A stretch of 64,000 nucleotides of DNA from Eumeta japonica (Eukaryota > Arthropoda > Insecta > Lepidoptera > Psychidae). Position numbers and translations under genes: made by a program. The notes under the pieces are model-generated. The model was not told the DNA's origin and searched no databases. It was given only the letters and a program-made list of their open reading frames with translations. Numbering within the stretch: the first letter of the stretch is position 1; the number at the start of each line of letters is the position of its first letter. The stretch covers positions 124,001 to 188,000 of the forward strand of contig BGZK01000754.1 of NCBI GenBank assembly GCA_005406025.1, written 5' to 3'. This document shows, in pieces, positions 11,421 through 24,524 of this stretch.

Positions 11421-13087
11421 GGTGAAAGAAGTTTTAGAATATTTAATGGTAGAAATATGAAGGTGAAACCAAATTTTTTTTTTTTTTTGAAGCTTCTCGT
11501 TTGCCCGTGTGACATGACATATAACTAGTTTCATAGTAACCGAATAAATGGTTTAAGCACGCAAAAAAAAACCTCGTCAATACACATAGTTGTTTTAATT
11601 TTCCATAAAACATTTCATCTCTTATTTCACTCTCGTAGAGTTACTTTTCCAAAAATGATACATGTTGTAAGTTTTCATTTTTAATAAAGCAGATAAAATT
11701 TAAATTTCGACGTCGATTAGGTAGCTTCGACAGTTTTGTTTTTCTATACAAAAATTTTAATTTTTAATTTTTTTTGGATAATTCTGAAAGAGAGCCCTCA
11801 ATCAGGCCCACGTGGATGTAATATTGTCTAAATGTCACACGATGACGTTCTATGTGTCACGTGTCAGATCTGGCGCGTGCGTGATTGTTTACGTCTGATA
11901 TGAAGTGTTGTAATCTATTTACGTTTGTATGTGAGTACGTAGACAGATGTGTTCCTCTCTGAACATACCGACGAGAATTATCGGATCTAATGAAATAACG
12001 GACCACCGGCGGCTAAGTAAAGAAAATGCTTTTAGGCACGTTACCAAACGTTGTAAACATAAAATTTTAAGAAATGCTAACCTTCTCGGCGAAGCTAAAA
12101 ACATCGCCTGATTTTTATGAGTGATAGGTATACGTCGCTTTAATCAACTCGAATCTGGTCCAAGGAAACCGCAAACGCACGCGCCACACGCTGAGACCTA
12201 TTTAAGCGCTTTCAAAGTCTCGGAGATTCTTCTCGACTTCTCGAATGTCTTGTTTATTTGGAAAACACCGGTACAGCCAAATGGTAACGAATTTATTTTG
12301 GATGTAAAACATGTTGAGAAAAACAAGATGTCAATTTTTGATGAGTTCCATTATTATTATTATAAAATCACGTTGTTAAAATCACTAGAAGGGTAGACAG
12401 AGACTATAAATTTCGGCATGCTACGATATTTGCATATCTTTCTTACTTCGCTCATATACATATCGATGTAATTGCACAATACATTCGTGCAAGTTCGTTT
12501 TCGAATGCTTAAAATAGTTATTGCGACAAGTAGGATCTATAAATGCATAACGCACGCCCTGCAAGTGGGGGGTATGGGGTCGAAACCCTCAAAAACCTTC
12601 CCTTGAAGAAATGGCTTTGTCAGGTACGCTGTTAGCCCGAAGGCTGTGACAACTGCACTGAACACGGCCGAACAGCACACGGGTATACTGACAACTTAAA
12701 ATTTGGATGAGTTACAAAATTTTTAAAGAATTACTAAAGGCTATTTGAATACAGAGCTGTGAGTTATATTAACCTAAAATGCGAATGAATTTACGTTTTA
12801 CAATTTTTTGTATCGGTATTTTAGAAAATAGGAGATCGAAGCTAATTACAGGACACTTGGTGACAATAATAATCTTTCGAAAAAGAAAATTATAGTTAAA
12901 AGCACATTCGATTTTTTTCATTTTATGTAGTTTACATGTTTTGGGATGCATTTTCCTGCTACTTAAATACAAGTAGCAGACGCTTCGTGAAATTAAACTC
13001 TAAAGCTCAACGACTACTTAAGTCTGCTTAACGACAACGACGTCGCACGACATAATTTTTTTTTAATATATATGAGTTTCTCGCACA
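11421..13087. other. Intergenic DNA, no gene recognised
   Basis: The 91-codon frame at 12121-12396 and others here do not resemble known proteins. A block at 12545-12690 has a B-box-like gggtcgaaaccc and moderate GC and may be a worn repeat. Nothing firmer can be supported. Confidence 0.45.
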
Positions 13088-13411
13088 TTTTATACATTAA
13101 TAAGGACGATGGTGACTTCGCGTTTTTAATACATTGAAAAGGACGATGGTGACCTCGCATATTTAATACATTAATAACGATGATGGTGAACTTGCATATT
13201 TAATACATTAATAACGACGATGGTGAATTCGCAAATTTAATACATTAATAACGACGATGGTGAAGTCGCAAATTTAATACATTAATAAGGACGATGGTGA
13301 CCTCGCATATTTAATACATTTATAACGACGATGGTGAACTCGCATATTTAATACATTAATAAGGACGATGGTGACCTCGCATATTTAATACATTTATAAC
13401 GACGATGGTGA
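13088..13411 (+). repeat. 37-bp minisatellite, nine units
   Basis: The string gatggtga occurs nine times from 13108 to 13404 with an exact 37-base period. The unit is approximately tttaatacattaataacgac followed by gatggtgaactcgcata. Substitutions alternate between units (aaggac or aacgac; acctcg or aactcg), with pairs of units resembling each other, which suggests higher-order duplication. Confidence 0.95.
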
Positions 13412-13482
13412 CCGAGAGATTAGCGCATCGCCATTGAATCAGGAGGTACGGGTTCGATTTCCGTGTTAAACTGGCGATTGAC
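13410..13482 (+). repeat. tRNA-like SINE head or pol III promoter remnant
   Basis: Directly after the 37-bp array comes gagagattagcgcatcgcc, resembling an A box, then gggttcgatttcc at 13450-13462, a near-consensus B box, spaced as in a tRNA-derived SINE. No acceptor-stem pairing or full cloverleaf could be drawn, so a functional tRNA gene is unlikely. Confidence 0.45.
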
Positions 13483-13567
13483 AAACAGATGATTTTTTTA
13501 ATTCGACTCCAGATCAATTTCAGTTTTAACTCTATTCGCGAATCAAGTTTTTTCTAATGTACGTCCA

Positions 13568-13905
13568 ACCTCTTGCTTCGCACCTTGAACGTGTTGCTCG
13601 ACCTCATTCCCGCTGCTGATTACCATCACCATTCCTCTCACCGGAAATACCATCAGCACCCTTTTGATGGCTGGCGTTCTGGTACCGTACTCTTCGTGCG
13701 CAATTTTCTACCAGGTAGGTAAAAGGAGCTTTGGAATGATTTACCATCAGCTGTATTCTCGATGAACTTTGACAAGAGGGTCTTCAAGAAAACAGCGTTC
13801 TCCTATTGAAAAGGCCGGCAACGCACTGTTTACGGACGTATTTCGCGACGGTGACCATCTACTAATGGGTCGCATGTATATTTGCCTCTTATGAATCCTA
13901 TTAAA
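13568..13905 (+). pseudogene. LINE 3' fragment (CR1/Jockey group), decayed
   Basis: Translation of this stretch gives the C-terminal end of a lepidopteran-type LINE polyprotein. There is a DLIPAADYHHHS-like segment, a kYHQHPFDGWRSGTV-like segment, then LWNDLPSAVF, FKKTAFS and KGRQRT, followed by the characteristic 3' tail ggtgaccatctactaatggg. Upstream reverse transcriptase is missing, so this is a 5'-truncated insertion, the usual outcome of target-primed reverse transcription. Frameshifts and stops break the reading frame. A homologous piece lies at 56430-56900, and a tail-only piece at 17500-17630. Confidence 0.7.
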
Positions 13906-14093
13906 ATGACTACGGGCGGGAGGAAGATCGAGATTTATTGTGATCATAAAGAAGGCAAAATAATGGTTATTAAAATTCTTGTTTATTTATCTGCCTAGAT
14001 GTTGCTTGATATACCTTCATCATTTAAAAACTTCAAACTGTATTTAATCAATTTCGATAATGTGCAACCTAAACACCCTACTTCCTTTTCACA

Positions 14094-14094
<1 letters not shown>

Positions 14095-14136
<42 letters not shown>

Positions 14137-14146
14137 ATATATATAA
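14095..14146. repeat. (TA)n microsatellite
   Basis: About 50 bases of alternating TA interrupted once by a 'tat tat' phase change near 14125. Self-complementary and likely length-variable. Confidence 0.9.
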
Positions 14147-16602
14147 CTTTGACAGTATCGTTATTGCCGTTGTTTACGCTGGCTAAAAGCCAAAAGAATG
14201 ATATATATTTTATATTCGTACAAATATAGTAGAACCTGATTGACTAAATGTCAATACAGATAACACACACACACAAAAAAAAAAACAATTATTAAAAATA
14301 TGAGCAACGGTTGACCTTGCAGGCGAGTCCCAAACCTTTCCGTATTGTTTTTAGCAAAAGTTTCGAAGGTCGGAAAGCAGAAAAACATTGTTTCTCACAT
14401 TTTCGACTTCCAAATTATTAGAGATCTCTTTAAAAAGTATTATAGGTATAAATATATAATGAAATAATTTTTTTCCAAATATTTTGTCAAAGACATATTT
14501 TAAACGATGCAACTAATAAGAAGTTGTGGCATATAACGCAATTTCTTATCCCTCAAAAATTATTTAAGCTATCAATCGCTCAAGAAATTTTAGAGTGGTT
14601 TTACACATATATAAAAAAAGAAAATTTTTTGAAAACATTTCGCTAACCATTGTATCGATTTCAACGACATTTGCCACGTTCGAAGCTTGTTAAGCTTAAA
14701 AAAGATGTCATTTTAAAAAGGTATTTTTTTTTAAATAAACTAAAAATTATGACGGGAAATCCATTTTTGATGTTTTTTTAAAAGTTTTTCATTCACGATA
14801 TGTCTTAAAGAAATTATCTGTTTTCAACCAAGTCTTTGTATGCAACGCAATTTTAGTAGGAATAGAACTAATTAGATTTTGGAATCGATCATTGCAATAT
14901 TTTGGATTTTTTAAAAAACTCTTTATTTAAATAATACATGTACACATATCCGCACTATCATACATATACACATATACAAACGGCCTATTTTCGAAAATAA
15001 TCTGAAAAGCATCCAAAGACCTTAAAACCTTGCCATATGATGAAATATACAGTTTAAAAATATTTTTTCATTCATTTCTAAAGTTATGGACAAACGAAAA
15101 TAAATCTAGGCATTTCTGTTTTTGCATTATCCATCTTTGTATCAATCTTAATTCAATATGTGTAGTAGACTTAATGTAATAAATAGGCTAGCGACACATA
15201 GGCAAATAGAAAAGTGGAGACTACAGATTAATTACAATTACATATAAAAAGATTATGTCAACGGCTCAAATTAAATTATTTAGTCATCGTCGGTCATTTT
15301 AAATCTAATCACACGCCATGATATTTATCATTCATGATACATATTAGATGTCATGAATTAATTATAATGAAAAAATTGAGCGTGCAGACCGTACACGTGA
15401 TAAAAGTGAAATTTCCTAAATTTAGAAACGTCGTTATTGATAAAACTTGAATAGGTTACATGTACTTACATAATGCTTACACGGATATAATCATACAAAC
15501 ACAGGACACAGATATAAAAAAAAAACGTAAATAATCACAAAACGCAATGATAAATATTAATTGCGTGGTATTTCAGCTGTTCATACATAGCGTCTAACGC
15601 GTATATCTACAACGCGCGCATGCGCAACTTTATCCTATTTTATCGCTTTGTATCTGTATACGTTGCTCTCTTTCGCTCTACTTACATTGCGTCGAAATAT
15701 ATAGCTCTCATTCTCATTCTCTCAACGTCATATCTTTTTTACCGTTCATGTAACGAACTATGCCCAAATGTGACGCGCCCTTAAAATTTCACTCTCAATT
15801 CCCGATCGATTTCAATTATCGATTATCGAATAGCAACCTAAAAGTTTTACTTCAAAATTATCAAAATTCTGTTGGTGGCAAAAGCACTCTATATAATACG
15901 TATCGGTCATCAAACCTTGTACTTTTGCATTGTATTTATCTTAGACCTCGCATGACGAACTGCAATTCCATTGTCCGATAACCGATATCAAACGTTAATG
16001 TAGCTCTGAGGCAAACATGTTTTCGGGTTAGCATTGTAATATTAAATAACTAACTAATGAGAACCGATATCGCCACCTGCGGATCACGTGCCACGGCGAT
16101 GCACCACTCTATTAGCACACGGCGACGTGATAGGGGACCGATTCTTGTGACGTTCGACATATTTTAACTATTTTCTTTGTTGTATTTTAGAGACGCAAAC
16201 GAGCTTGCGAGTTACTAGCGAGTAGGTGGTCATTCCTCCATGGATACTCGTAACCTCAGAGGAGTCACCAGTGAGTTGTCAGTTTGGATAGGAATAGGAT
16301 ATTTGATGGAGAGGGATGGAGAGAGATGGAAGGGGGATGGTGGACCACAAGAACTTCACTCGCTGAACAAAACGCGATAGTAGACGCTGTTACTTCACAT
16401 GTGTATTCTGTGAGAGCGTGGGACCTCACCTGTCGAGTCTGCGCATTTTCGGGCTGCTACCGTCACCCGCAGCATGGCTCCATTAATACTAAATCAATTA
16501 TTAAATAGTTTTAGGTAATGCAATTAAAAAGAATAGAATGTGAAAAAAACAAAAATTATTAATTAGTTAAAATATATATTGTTCCGTAACTGTTAATAAT
16601 AA

Positions 16603-16630
16603 AATTATCAAAATAATAATTTTGATAATT
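16603..16630. repeat. Perfect 12-bp inverted repeat, 4-base loop
   Basis: aattatcaaaat, loop aata, attttgataatt. Pairing is perfect across all 12 bases. Confidence 0.85.
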
Positions 16631-17499
16631 AAGTAATGAATTGAGAAAACAGATGTCGATTCGAAGGGATGTAAACCCTTGTCGAAGTGTATGCATTAGG
16701 ACAAAGTATACGTCGGAACAACATAGTATATTACAATTATTATTATTACATTTTTTTTAGTACATATTCTCAATCCAACATTTATATCAAAGATCTATTC
16801 TCTATGAAGATCAAAATGTAATACTATACGTCCCTGTAATAATATCTCTTAAATATTTCAATTTACAGAACTGGCAATTTGCAATTTCATTGATAAATGA
16901 ATTAAAAAAATTGCTATGTAAATGGTATTATTCACCATTTAAAACTACTTTACAGCTATTTCTGTAATCACTTTATAATTTATATGGTTACCGGTTATTA
17001 CATCTTTGAAAAAAAAATCTTCATGAGAATTTTCTCCAAAAGTATTAGACATTTTGTCTATCGTTAGACGATTCCTTAATACTCCCGTAGACAGTAGTCG
17101 ATGATAGGCGATGGCCACGTGCACGCTCATCGTTAGCGTCGAGTGTTTATTGCCTGTAATTCAATGTTGTTGGGGGGCTGCCGTGGCGCAATAATTGAAT
17201 ATTTAAGTACTACGAAGAACGCACCCGCCTACATACTCGTGAATGTATTGAAGTTATCGAGAATTACTTATCAACACAACGCGTTATGAGAAATCGTTTC
17301 AAGCTGACGTAAATGTTCATTAATTTCTAAAGTAGTCTGAACAATTTGTTTCTTTGTTTGAACGCGCTAATCTCTGGAACTACCAGTCAAAATTAAATAA
17401 CTTTCTTTTGTGTTTCATAGATGCGTGCACTGGCTAAACCGGTTCATACTTGTTATAATAATGTATAACAAAATATTATCCTTATACAGTTATACATAA

Positions 17500-17632
17500 T
17501 TCGCGACACCATTCTCACCCAAGAGACCGGCAATGGTGATTCTTTTGGGGTTGCAAGTGACCATGGACGGCATCGACCACTTATTTTCTGATGGGTCACC
17601 TGTTCTTTTGTCCCCTAGTATATTATAAAAAA
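17500..17632 (+). pseudogene. LINE 3' tail (CR1/Jockey group)
   Basis: The segment ggttgcaagtgaccatggac, then cgaccacttattttctgatg, ggtcacctgttcttttgtcc and an A-rich end corresponds to the last ~100 bases and A-rich 3' terminus of the LINE group also seen at 13568 and 56430. Only the extreme 3' end is present, so this is a heavily 5'-truncated insertion. Confidence 0.6.
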
Positions 17633-20600
17633 ACTTTCATTAATAAATACACAGCCGATTGTGTGATTTTATCTCCCACTTGCGTCCTAGAAAACGCTAG
17701 TCCAGGTAACAAGTTGAAAATAAATGGTGAAAAACTGAGACACTGGTCATAAAAATACGTGCGATAACTCATTCGATTCGGAATAATGTTTAGAAAAATG
17801 TATTGAAAGCGTTTATTGGCACATAAAAAATTGCAAAAGTTATAAACAATTAAAGAGGAAAAAAAGGTATTTCGTTTTTCGCTGATATTTCGTAAACTAT
17901 TGATATTCAAAAAATCGGAAAAGAGTTCCTCAAAGAGAAGGAAATTTGCTATAAAAAATCTATGGCTATCGGAAATCTCTACCTTTATTATTTCAATTTT
18001 AATTTAACACTGAAAATGGATCTTCGCGTGGCATTTTAAGGTAGCGCGCGCAGCGTTAACATCGAGTACGTCGCATTAAATATTTTTTTTAAGATATTAA
18101 ATATTAATTTAAAAATTTGAATAAACCATGATGTATTCAAGACACTTCAAGAAATTATTTCCTTTAGAAATTTAACTTAAAGTCAACTTTATAACAAGTT
18201 AGATAATTGTTAATTAATAAACTTTTCTCCAAGTTTTGTCTTCATTCTACATAAAAAAATATTTTTAGGTCATTTTAATAATCTTTTATCGATTTATGGA
18301 GCTCTTTTTATGTACATGCTTAATAACACCATGTCATAAAAATACAAATAAATCAACAATTTGTTTATAATAATTTTTTTAAATTAAACAAAAACTTAAA
18401 AACCAAAGTAACTTATGAATTCTGATTCGTGCGATACGAGTGCAGAAATTAACTTTTTTTTTTCAATTTACATGTAATTATGATTTACAAAATTTACAAA
18501 TTTTTATGATTTACATAAACGTATCATGAAAATTTTTTTACAGACATGTAACATTTCCAACACGTATTTAGCCAGGGCAGTTGAATCACAGGAAATGATA
18601 TCGTTTGAATTCAACAGAATATAATAAAATAATGATAATTCATGAATTTAAGTTAGTGAAATTATTTTATATCAATGACCTACACGACTAGTCTACTTTA
18701 CGATCTCTTTAGTGACACGTTTAATGGGAACTTATCAAGCTTTTAGATAACTCCTAAATAGCGAAATGTATAATCAAATATTCATTATGAATCGAATCCC
18801 GCGTGGTAGATAATGGACCATCCACCGTTTTCATTCGTATATAAATCATAACCTAAATTTGTATTTATATAAGTATTCAGTTTTTTGTTGTTAATCTCCA
18901 TTTATGTAATAATATAAACGGAGTATCGGCTAGTGATACGTGAAAATTGATAGCGACCATTTTCAATTCCTTTTTTTTTAAATGAATCAATATCTTTAAC
19001 AATATTGACACAAATCGAAAATTATGCTCATCCTATCACGACCGTAAGCTAAAAGCAAACTCCATATTAGTAATACGAAGTCTGCTTTTAGCTTTTATTA
19101 TATGATATTAGTTTCTATAATCGGTTATTTAAAATACAGTGAGCCAGTTCACGCATATCTGACACGAAAACCAATCGAGTGTCCCATAGCTAACGGCCGA
19201 CCTTGATCTCTTCACCAGAACGCAACGAACAAAAGCCCAAAACCAGTCACAAACTGGATGTTGCGTGATGAAACGTGTTTTATAAAATTTATTTATAAAC
19301 ATTTTCCAGAACTTTCAAGCTATTATGTGTCGCACGGTAACAACATAATTTATTTAAAATTGTTCACTGTTGTCTACTGCTATATGATGGTCAAATACTT
19401 AAAATTTTTCGCTACTATCGTCTGTCTATGCCATAAGAACTATTAATGTTATAAGACAATGTTTTAACCAATCGTTGCCAACCTCTATTTTTCTCTCTTC
19501 AAAGGGAATTCAAATTCAATTTCTGATTTCTAAAAACAAAACGGTGTTTCATTGATTATTTTTTGTGTGCCTGATTTAAAAAAAAAAACAACATTAGTGA
19601 AAGCGTTGAACAGAAATTTAACATTCACTATAGAATGTACCACTTTCAAAAGAGTATATCTCTGTACGTGAATAAGAGATTTTGTTTTTTCTTGTTCAGT
19701 TGTAACATTGCAATTTGTATTAAAAAGAAGAATGAACCTCGAGTGTCGTTCTTCAACTAAGTGATTATGTTCGATTGATTATTAGTGCAAAATCTTGGCA
19801 CAGTTGCGCCTGATCCGACATCTACGGTTTTTTAGTGTAAGCCAGCTCGTAGTCATGATAGTCATAGTCAAACAGATCTTATGTCACATGTGTATATTTT
19901 GGCCCGTTCTCTGTTAACAAAATAATAGGAAACGACCTGGGCAGTCTAGACTTTTTACGTCATTGCAGGTGTTGTACGTCGTTGCATCAGGTTTTAATCG
20001 CTTCGCTGTCGACGCTTTTCAAGCAATATTTTTATTGTAGATAGATTAAGGTCCTCTACGGCCTCCGTATCGGCTCGGTGCGGGTCGGGGGCTGGTGACC
20101 GCCGTCGTCACCAATTCGTTGACGGTATCAGGCGCCGACGACGGTTAACATAGTCTCCTAGGCGCGGAGCCAATAGTTCAATTTAACATAGTTGAAAACT
20201 TATCGGTAAATTCGCGATCACGATTCGACTCCAGCGCCTTCTGGTTTGAAGGTGACGCTTTTCACGACTAATGCACGAGCACTTCCTCGTGCCGCGTAAG
20301 TGATGATGCTAAATGAATAAAACGATGTTGTCTGTCGCGATAATGGGAAATATTTTAGTGTTGAATTCTGAAACAATTTTCATTGATTTCAATGAGAGAT
20401 CGAGTAGTCTATCGAATTCAATAAATATAATGCAACGAGGAGTCCAAAATTGTGCATATCTACAGTAATACCGTATTAGGAACTGTAGTGCCTTAACCGT
20501 AAGGTATATACTGCAGTGGGAAAGTACTGTCTAATTGATTGATTACCTTATAACGTGTAGGCGATATTATTAAAGTCGATAACAGTTTCTGTTACAAAAA

Positions 20601-21720
20601 ATATGATCGCAGATAAGCAAAAAGAAAAAAAATTGTTTGAATCCCACGCTATTTGTAGTTTAGCAGTTTTGTAGACAATTCTATGATTTATGTAGATGCG
20701 AATTATCTCTTTGTTTTCAGTCTTATCTTAGGAATGATGAAAACATAATGTATAATATTTAGGCGCTCGGTTAGCAACGAAAAAATGCAGCAATTTAAAA
20801 ATTCATACTCAAAAAAGGGAAATAAGATAGATGACAAAAATTAAAATTAAAATCACATGTACAAATGACACTTAGGTGTCTGCTTAAAATGAAAAATGGC
20901 GTGTTTTAGTATCACACCACTTTCACCATATAGGTTTTTGTTTTCGTTCCAGCTAAAGCCTAACATTTTTTTTTCTATAAAAAATCTCGCGACACAAGTT
21001 CTAATCCGCACGCAACGACACCGGACGGACAAACTTGTCCTTGCTCTTATTTTTATTCAAACTCTGAATGCCATCAGTGAATTAATTATCAACAGGATTT
21101 ATTATGCGAAACTGGGCGTTAGGAAGCGATGAGGCGTAATAAATTATACCACCTGAATTATTCATGGGTCATCGGACACGATCGCCACCGACGACCCGCT
21201 ACGAGGTCGCCTGGACGAAATGCCTGAATTATGTACTTATAGGTTTAATGCATTCGTACACGAATTATACGGATGAAAGTGTGACCGGGAAACTACCATT
21301 TTTTAATATGAGCGCCATTTTGTTTCTTATTCTACTCGTAAAAGGATAACTGCCGGTTTAACTATTACAAGTCATATAGAAAATTTTCGTGTATATATAG
21401 CTAAACGACGGCAGGGTCGTCACCTTAGAATCATGGATTTTTAAGTGACCCTTAAATGAATAAGGGCGCGTGTACAAAACTCTTCTTTTATATTCCATGA
21501 ATTAGGCGTGCATAAGATTTTCTAGAATTCTCCCTCTGATGCTTTCATCACATACATTTATAAATTTCTTTCATCGACGTTTCATCAAAAGATCATTAAT
21601 TCATCTTCTGTATTGATTGGTTCGTTGAATATTGAACATGTTGAAAACCAAAAAATATTTTAGGCTGTGGAAGGCGTGGCCTACTTTCGGCCATAACGCG
21701 TACCCCCTTGAAATACGAGA
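17633..21720. other. Intergenic DNA with a hairpin and a CpG-rich patch
   Basis: No protein family was recognised. A hairpin lies at 19046-19094. A GC-rich, CpG-rich patch at about 20050-20170 (with tcggctcggtgcgggtcggg) stands out from the AT-rich flanks and could be promoter-associated, but no adjoining exon is convincing. Confidence 0.45.
19046..19094. repeat. Imperfect hairpin, 12-bp arms
   Basis: aagctaaaagca (19046-19057) pairs with tgcttttagctt (19083-19094), with further pairing inside the loop. Could be a foldback remnant. Confidence 0.7.
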
Positions 21721-22269
21721 TAGTAGTCTAACATTCGGCATTAGAAAATGTACCCTCATCTGTTAATTGAATCAAATAATGTTTTAAAGAGAGACAACAG
21801 TATTAGAAATTTACGAGAACAACGTCTGCCACTTTGTTTTTAATTATTAATTAAATAAATTAATTAATAATTAAATTTTTGCTTCTTATGTTAATGTTAC
21901 ATCGCAAGTTCAAAACTTTCGAATATGATGTTTTACAGCTTGTAACAATAGGCAGCGACCTTTATGACTGCTCCAGCTACCCACAGCCAGGTGAAAACAG
22001 GTAGATAAATCGAACTTATTTCCCTCATCTGTTAATTAAAACATATCAACAATTATGTTTTACAAAATTATAAATTTATTTATAACTGGCAGTTACCGTG
22101 AAATTATTAGTAGCCTCCATAAAAAAATTAAGTAATTAATTTTAATACAGGCCTCCGGGGGCATACATTGCTCTCATAAATTTATAATACCGTTATCTGC
22201 CTGTAAAACGTTATTTGATTCAATTAACAAAAAAGGATACATTTTTCTAATGCCGGATCTTAGACTATA
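21721..22269. mobile_element. MITE with about 65-bp terminal inverted repeats
   Basis: The left end, from tagtagtctaacattcggca through gttaattgaatcaaataatg, is the reverse complement of the right end, from cgttatttgattcaattaac to the final ctaatgccggatcttagact, with roughly nine mismatches or small indels over 65 bases. Interior is non-coding and repeats ccctcatctgttaatt. Flanking target duplication is not clear. Length (549 bp) and lack of an ORF fit a non-autonomous DNA transposon. Superfamily not assigned. Confidence 0.7.
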
Positions 22270-23617
22270 GGGCAAATTGTTTTTGCATGTGTGAGGAGAG
22301 CGGTGTTTCATCATTTGCATTTGTTGCTCAGAATCTAATAATTGGATATCAATTAAGATTTCCTCTTTACGATCAATAACTACAAGGGTAAGCCTACGTT
22401 TTTATCTAAAAATAAAGATTTTATTCATTGTAACAGGAAATATTTGGAATTTTCTCTTCTAAGTAGTGTCAATTCGACATTCTTCTATGAACAATATAAG
22501 ATATCTTATCGTACATTTCTCTGTACAAAACATAGTACTTAATCAGATTTAAGTAAACATTTTTTTTTCAATGTTAATTTTGAAAATATATTTATCAAGA
22601 AATATCATTTCTCGTAGACAAGAAATTTTCAGAACAGACCTTGAAAATTCTTTATGGATTAAAAGAGCACGCGCGTTTTATTCCAGACCAGGAGAAAATT
22701 AAGCAATGAGTTCCAACTTAAAGCATGTTAAACTACTCGCTTCGTGCCTCGGAGAACACGCCAGTCTTTTTTTTTGTTTATTCTGTTTGTTTCGGATGTC
22801 ATCCTCGCACAGGTGACAAAGGTCTTCAGCAGCCCTCGACCCACAGCAGACCAGCTTGCACGGCATCGGGTCCGAGCTGCTCGACGAGAAACAAAAGTAT
22901 TGTGGGAGCGAACGCCTTAGCGAGCCGGTTTATAGAAAGTCGAAACCATAACTTAAAAACCCCGCAGGCCTTGGCAAGCGGTTTTCTTCTATTGTCGCAA
23001 AGGCTCGTACAACGATAAATGTATGGGATTGACGTCGGCTAACGAAAAGTAGCGCGGTCTGGTGATTCGAAATTCTGGTCTAGACCTACAGTTCCGTGAC
23101 GGGGCAATAGACAACGACTTCCATGAGGAGAGCTCTAGATTTTTTTTTTAAAAACATATCGATGCGCGAACGCCACGCGGCCGTCACCGGCCACATCGCG
23201 CCACGGGCGACGCCTTATCGCGTCGACGCCGCCGCGTCGCCAGCGGAAAACTTTTTGCACGCAGGTGAAAAATGATAGGGTATTAACAAATAATAGAATA
23301 TCGTGGGTTGTAAATTTGTTCGCTTGCTCTTATCGCGCCGTGACATCATTTTCGCTTTATGCGTTTCTAGAAATAACTCGGCGTCATCTGATAAGGAATC
23401 GAAAGTCAGGTCTTATTTAATGTATCCACTTTCTGTATGGAACTGTCTCATTCGGAGAGTGAAAATTTGATTTCTGATTTGTTAAGACAACAAAATTTTA
23501 TTTTTTTTTCGTAATTAAAATTGTATAAATTTATATTCCCGAGGAATAAAATAGTAATTTATTTTATCCGTAGATCGATGGAGGCGGAAATAAGATTCTT
23601 AATTTCTGAATTCCGAT
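22270..23617. other. Intergenic DNA with CpG-rich stretches
   Basis: Two GC-rich blocks (about 22790-23010 and 23160-23250) interrupt AT-rich sequence. The second has dense CpG (cgccacgcggccgtcaccgg). A 97-codon plus-strand ORF covers the first block, but its low-complexity N-terminal part and lack of a family match argue against a confident gene call. Confidence 0.4.
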
Positions 23618-23685
23618 CGCTTCATATCAATGATTGCACGTCATTGATATGAAGCGGCATCATTTATCGAGTTAGATAAATGATG
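23618..23685. repeat. Two adjacent hairpins
   Basis: First: cgcttcatatcaatga (23618-23633) and tcattgatatgaagcg (23641-23656), a perfect 16-bp stem with a 7-base loop. Second begins immediately after: atcatttatc (23659-23668) and gataaatgat (23675-23684), with partial extension outward. Same two-hairpin layout as at 62529-62630. Confidence 0.9.
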
Positions 23686-23879
23686 TCGCAAAATATGTCC
23701 ATAAAAATTAAAATGAAATGCTATTCGTTGGTAAGCGCATGCGACGGAGACCGGCTGGACCGATTTGGCTAATTATTTTTTTTAGTCTGAATAAGGTTAA
23801 CAGGGGAAACAAAATTCTTTTGTTCGTTGTGGTCGTTATGGTTAAAAATGTAAAAAAAATTTGCCAAATACAAAGGATG

Positions 23880-24130
23880 GATTTATTGCCCCCAACTTCG
23901 TCCGAATACGGAGTGAAATCGGAATCAGAATTAAAAGCGGGACGGAGTACAGAATCGAGAACGGGACCAGGATAAGAATCAAAAGCAGGATCGGGACCAA
24001 AATTGAGAATCGGAGGAGCATAGAGAGAGTATAGAGTATAGATATAGAGTATAGATATAGAGAAAACGAGTAGAGGCTCGAGATGAAAATCAAAACCAAG
24101 GCCAGGATTTGAGATTGACATCGATCAATA
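23880..24130 (-). mobile_element. Pyrimidine-rich dispersed repeat (family B), reverse copy
   Basis: On the minus strand it reads as the same degenerate phrase series as 11139-11350 (attttgatcccg, gattccg, ttctcgattct). The interior contains a short tandem of tatagagtatagata. The long open frames on both strands here are a by-product of this low complexity and are not called as genes. Confidence 0.55.
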
Positions 24131-24524
24131 TAAAAGATCAAAAAATTCAAATATGTATAAATGAATGTTTATATGTTTGTCCCCTATGTGTGCTTAAACT
24201 AGTGATCCGATAACAGTGACACTTTGGTGATATGTAGAACGCATGTCCTGCCAGGTTTCTAAAAAAAAACAGTATTTGTCCCCGGTTTCATTCACATACT
24301 TGTACTACTGAACTAAATTACTGCACAGATTATATATAAATTCTTTCACTAACTACACTCTGCTTCATTCTTCCTGAACAAATTAGACAACCAACAATCA
24401 CACACAATTTCATCCATGTATTTATATTCCTAAGAAGACTTTAATAATTCTTCAACTCATATAAAAACCTACACTATCGCTGAGTAATATAGCTAATATT
24501 TTATTTTGATACTGTAACTGATAA

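Larger units (their letters stand above)
13906..17499. other. Intergenic DNA, no gene recognised
   Basis: Very AT-rich. Includes a (TA)n run (14095-14146). At 16603-16630 arms aattatcaaaat and attttgataatt surround a 4-base loop. A moderately GC-rich block lies at 16060-16480, but no frame across it resembles a known protein. Confidence 0.5.

Noticed and set aside
11126..11425. A 99-codon plus-strand ORF in the pyrimidine-rich repeat.
   Set aside because: The openness comes from degenerate repeated phrases, and the product is low-complexity. A shifted frame and the opposite strand at similar loci are equally open.
16190..16275. A possible exon between a ttttag acceptor and a gtgagt donor.
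   Set aside because: All three plus-strand frames contain stops within the interval, and there is no protein similarity.
23708..24150. Long overlapping ORFs on both strands (137, 102 and 85 codons).
   Set aside because: They lie largely in a family B repeat with short tandem phrases. Both strands being open at once is a composition effect.
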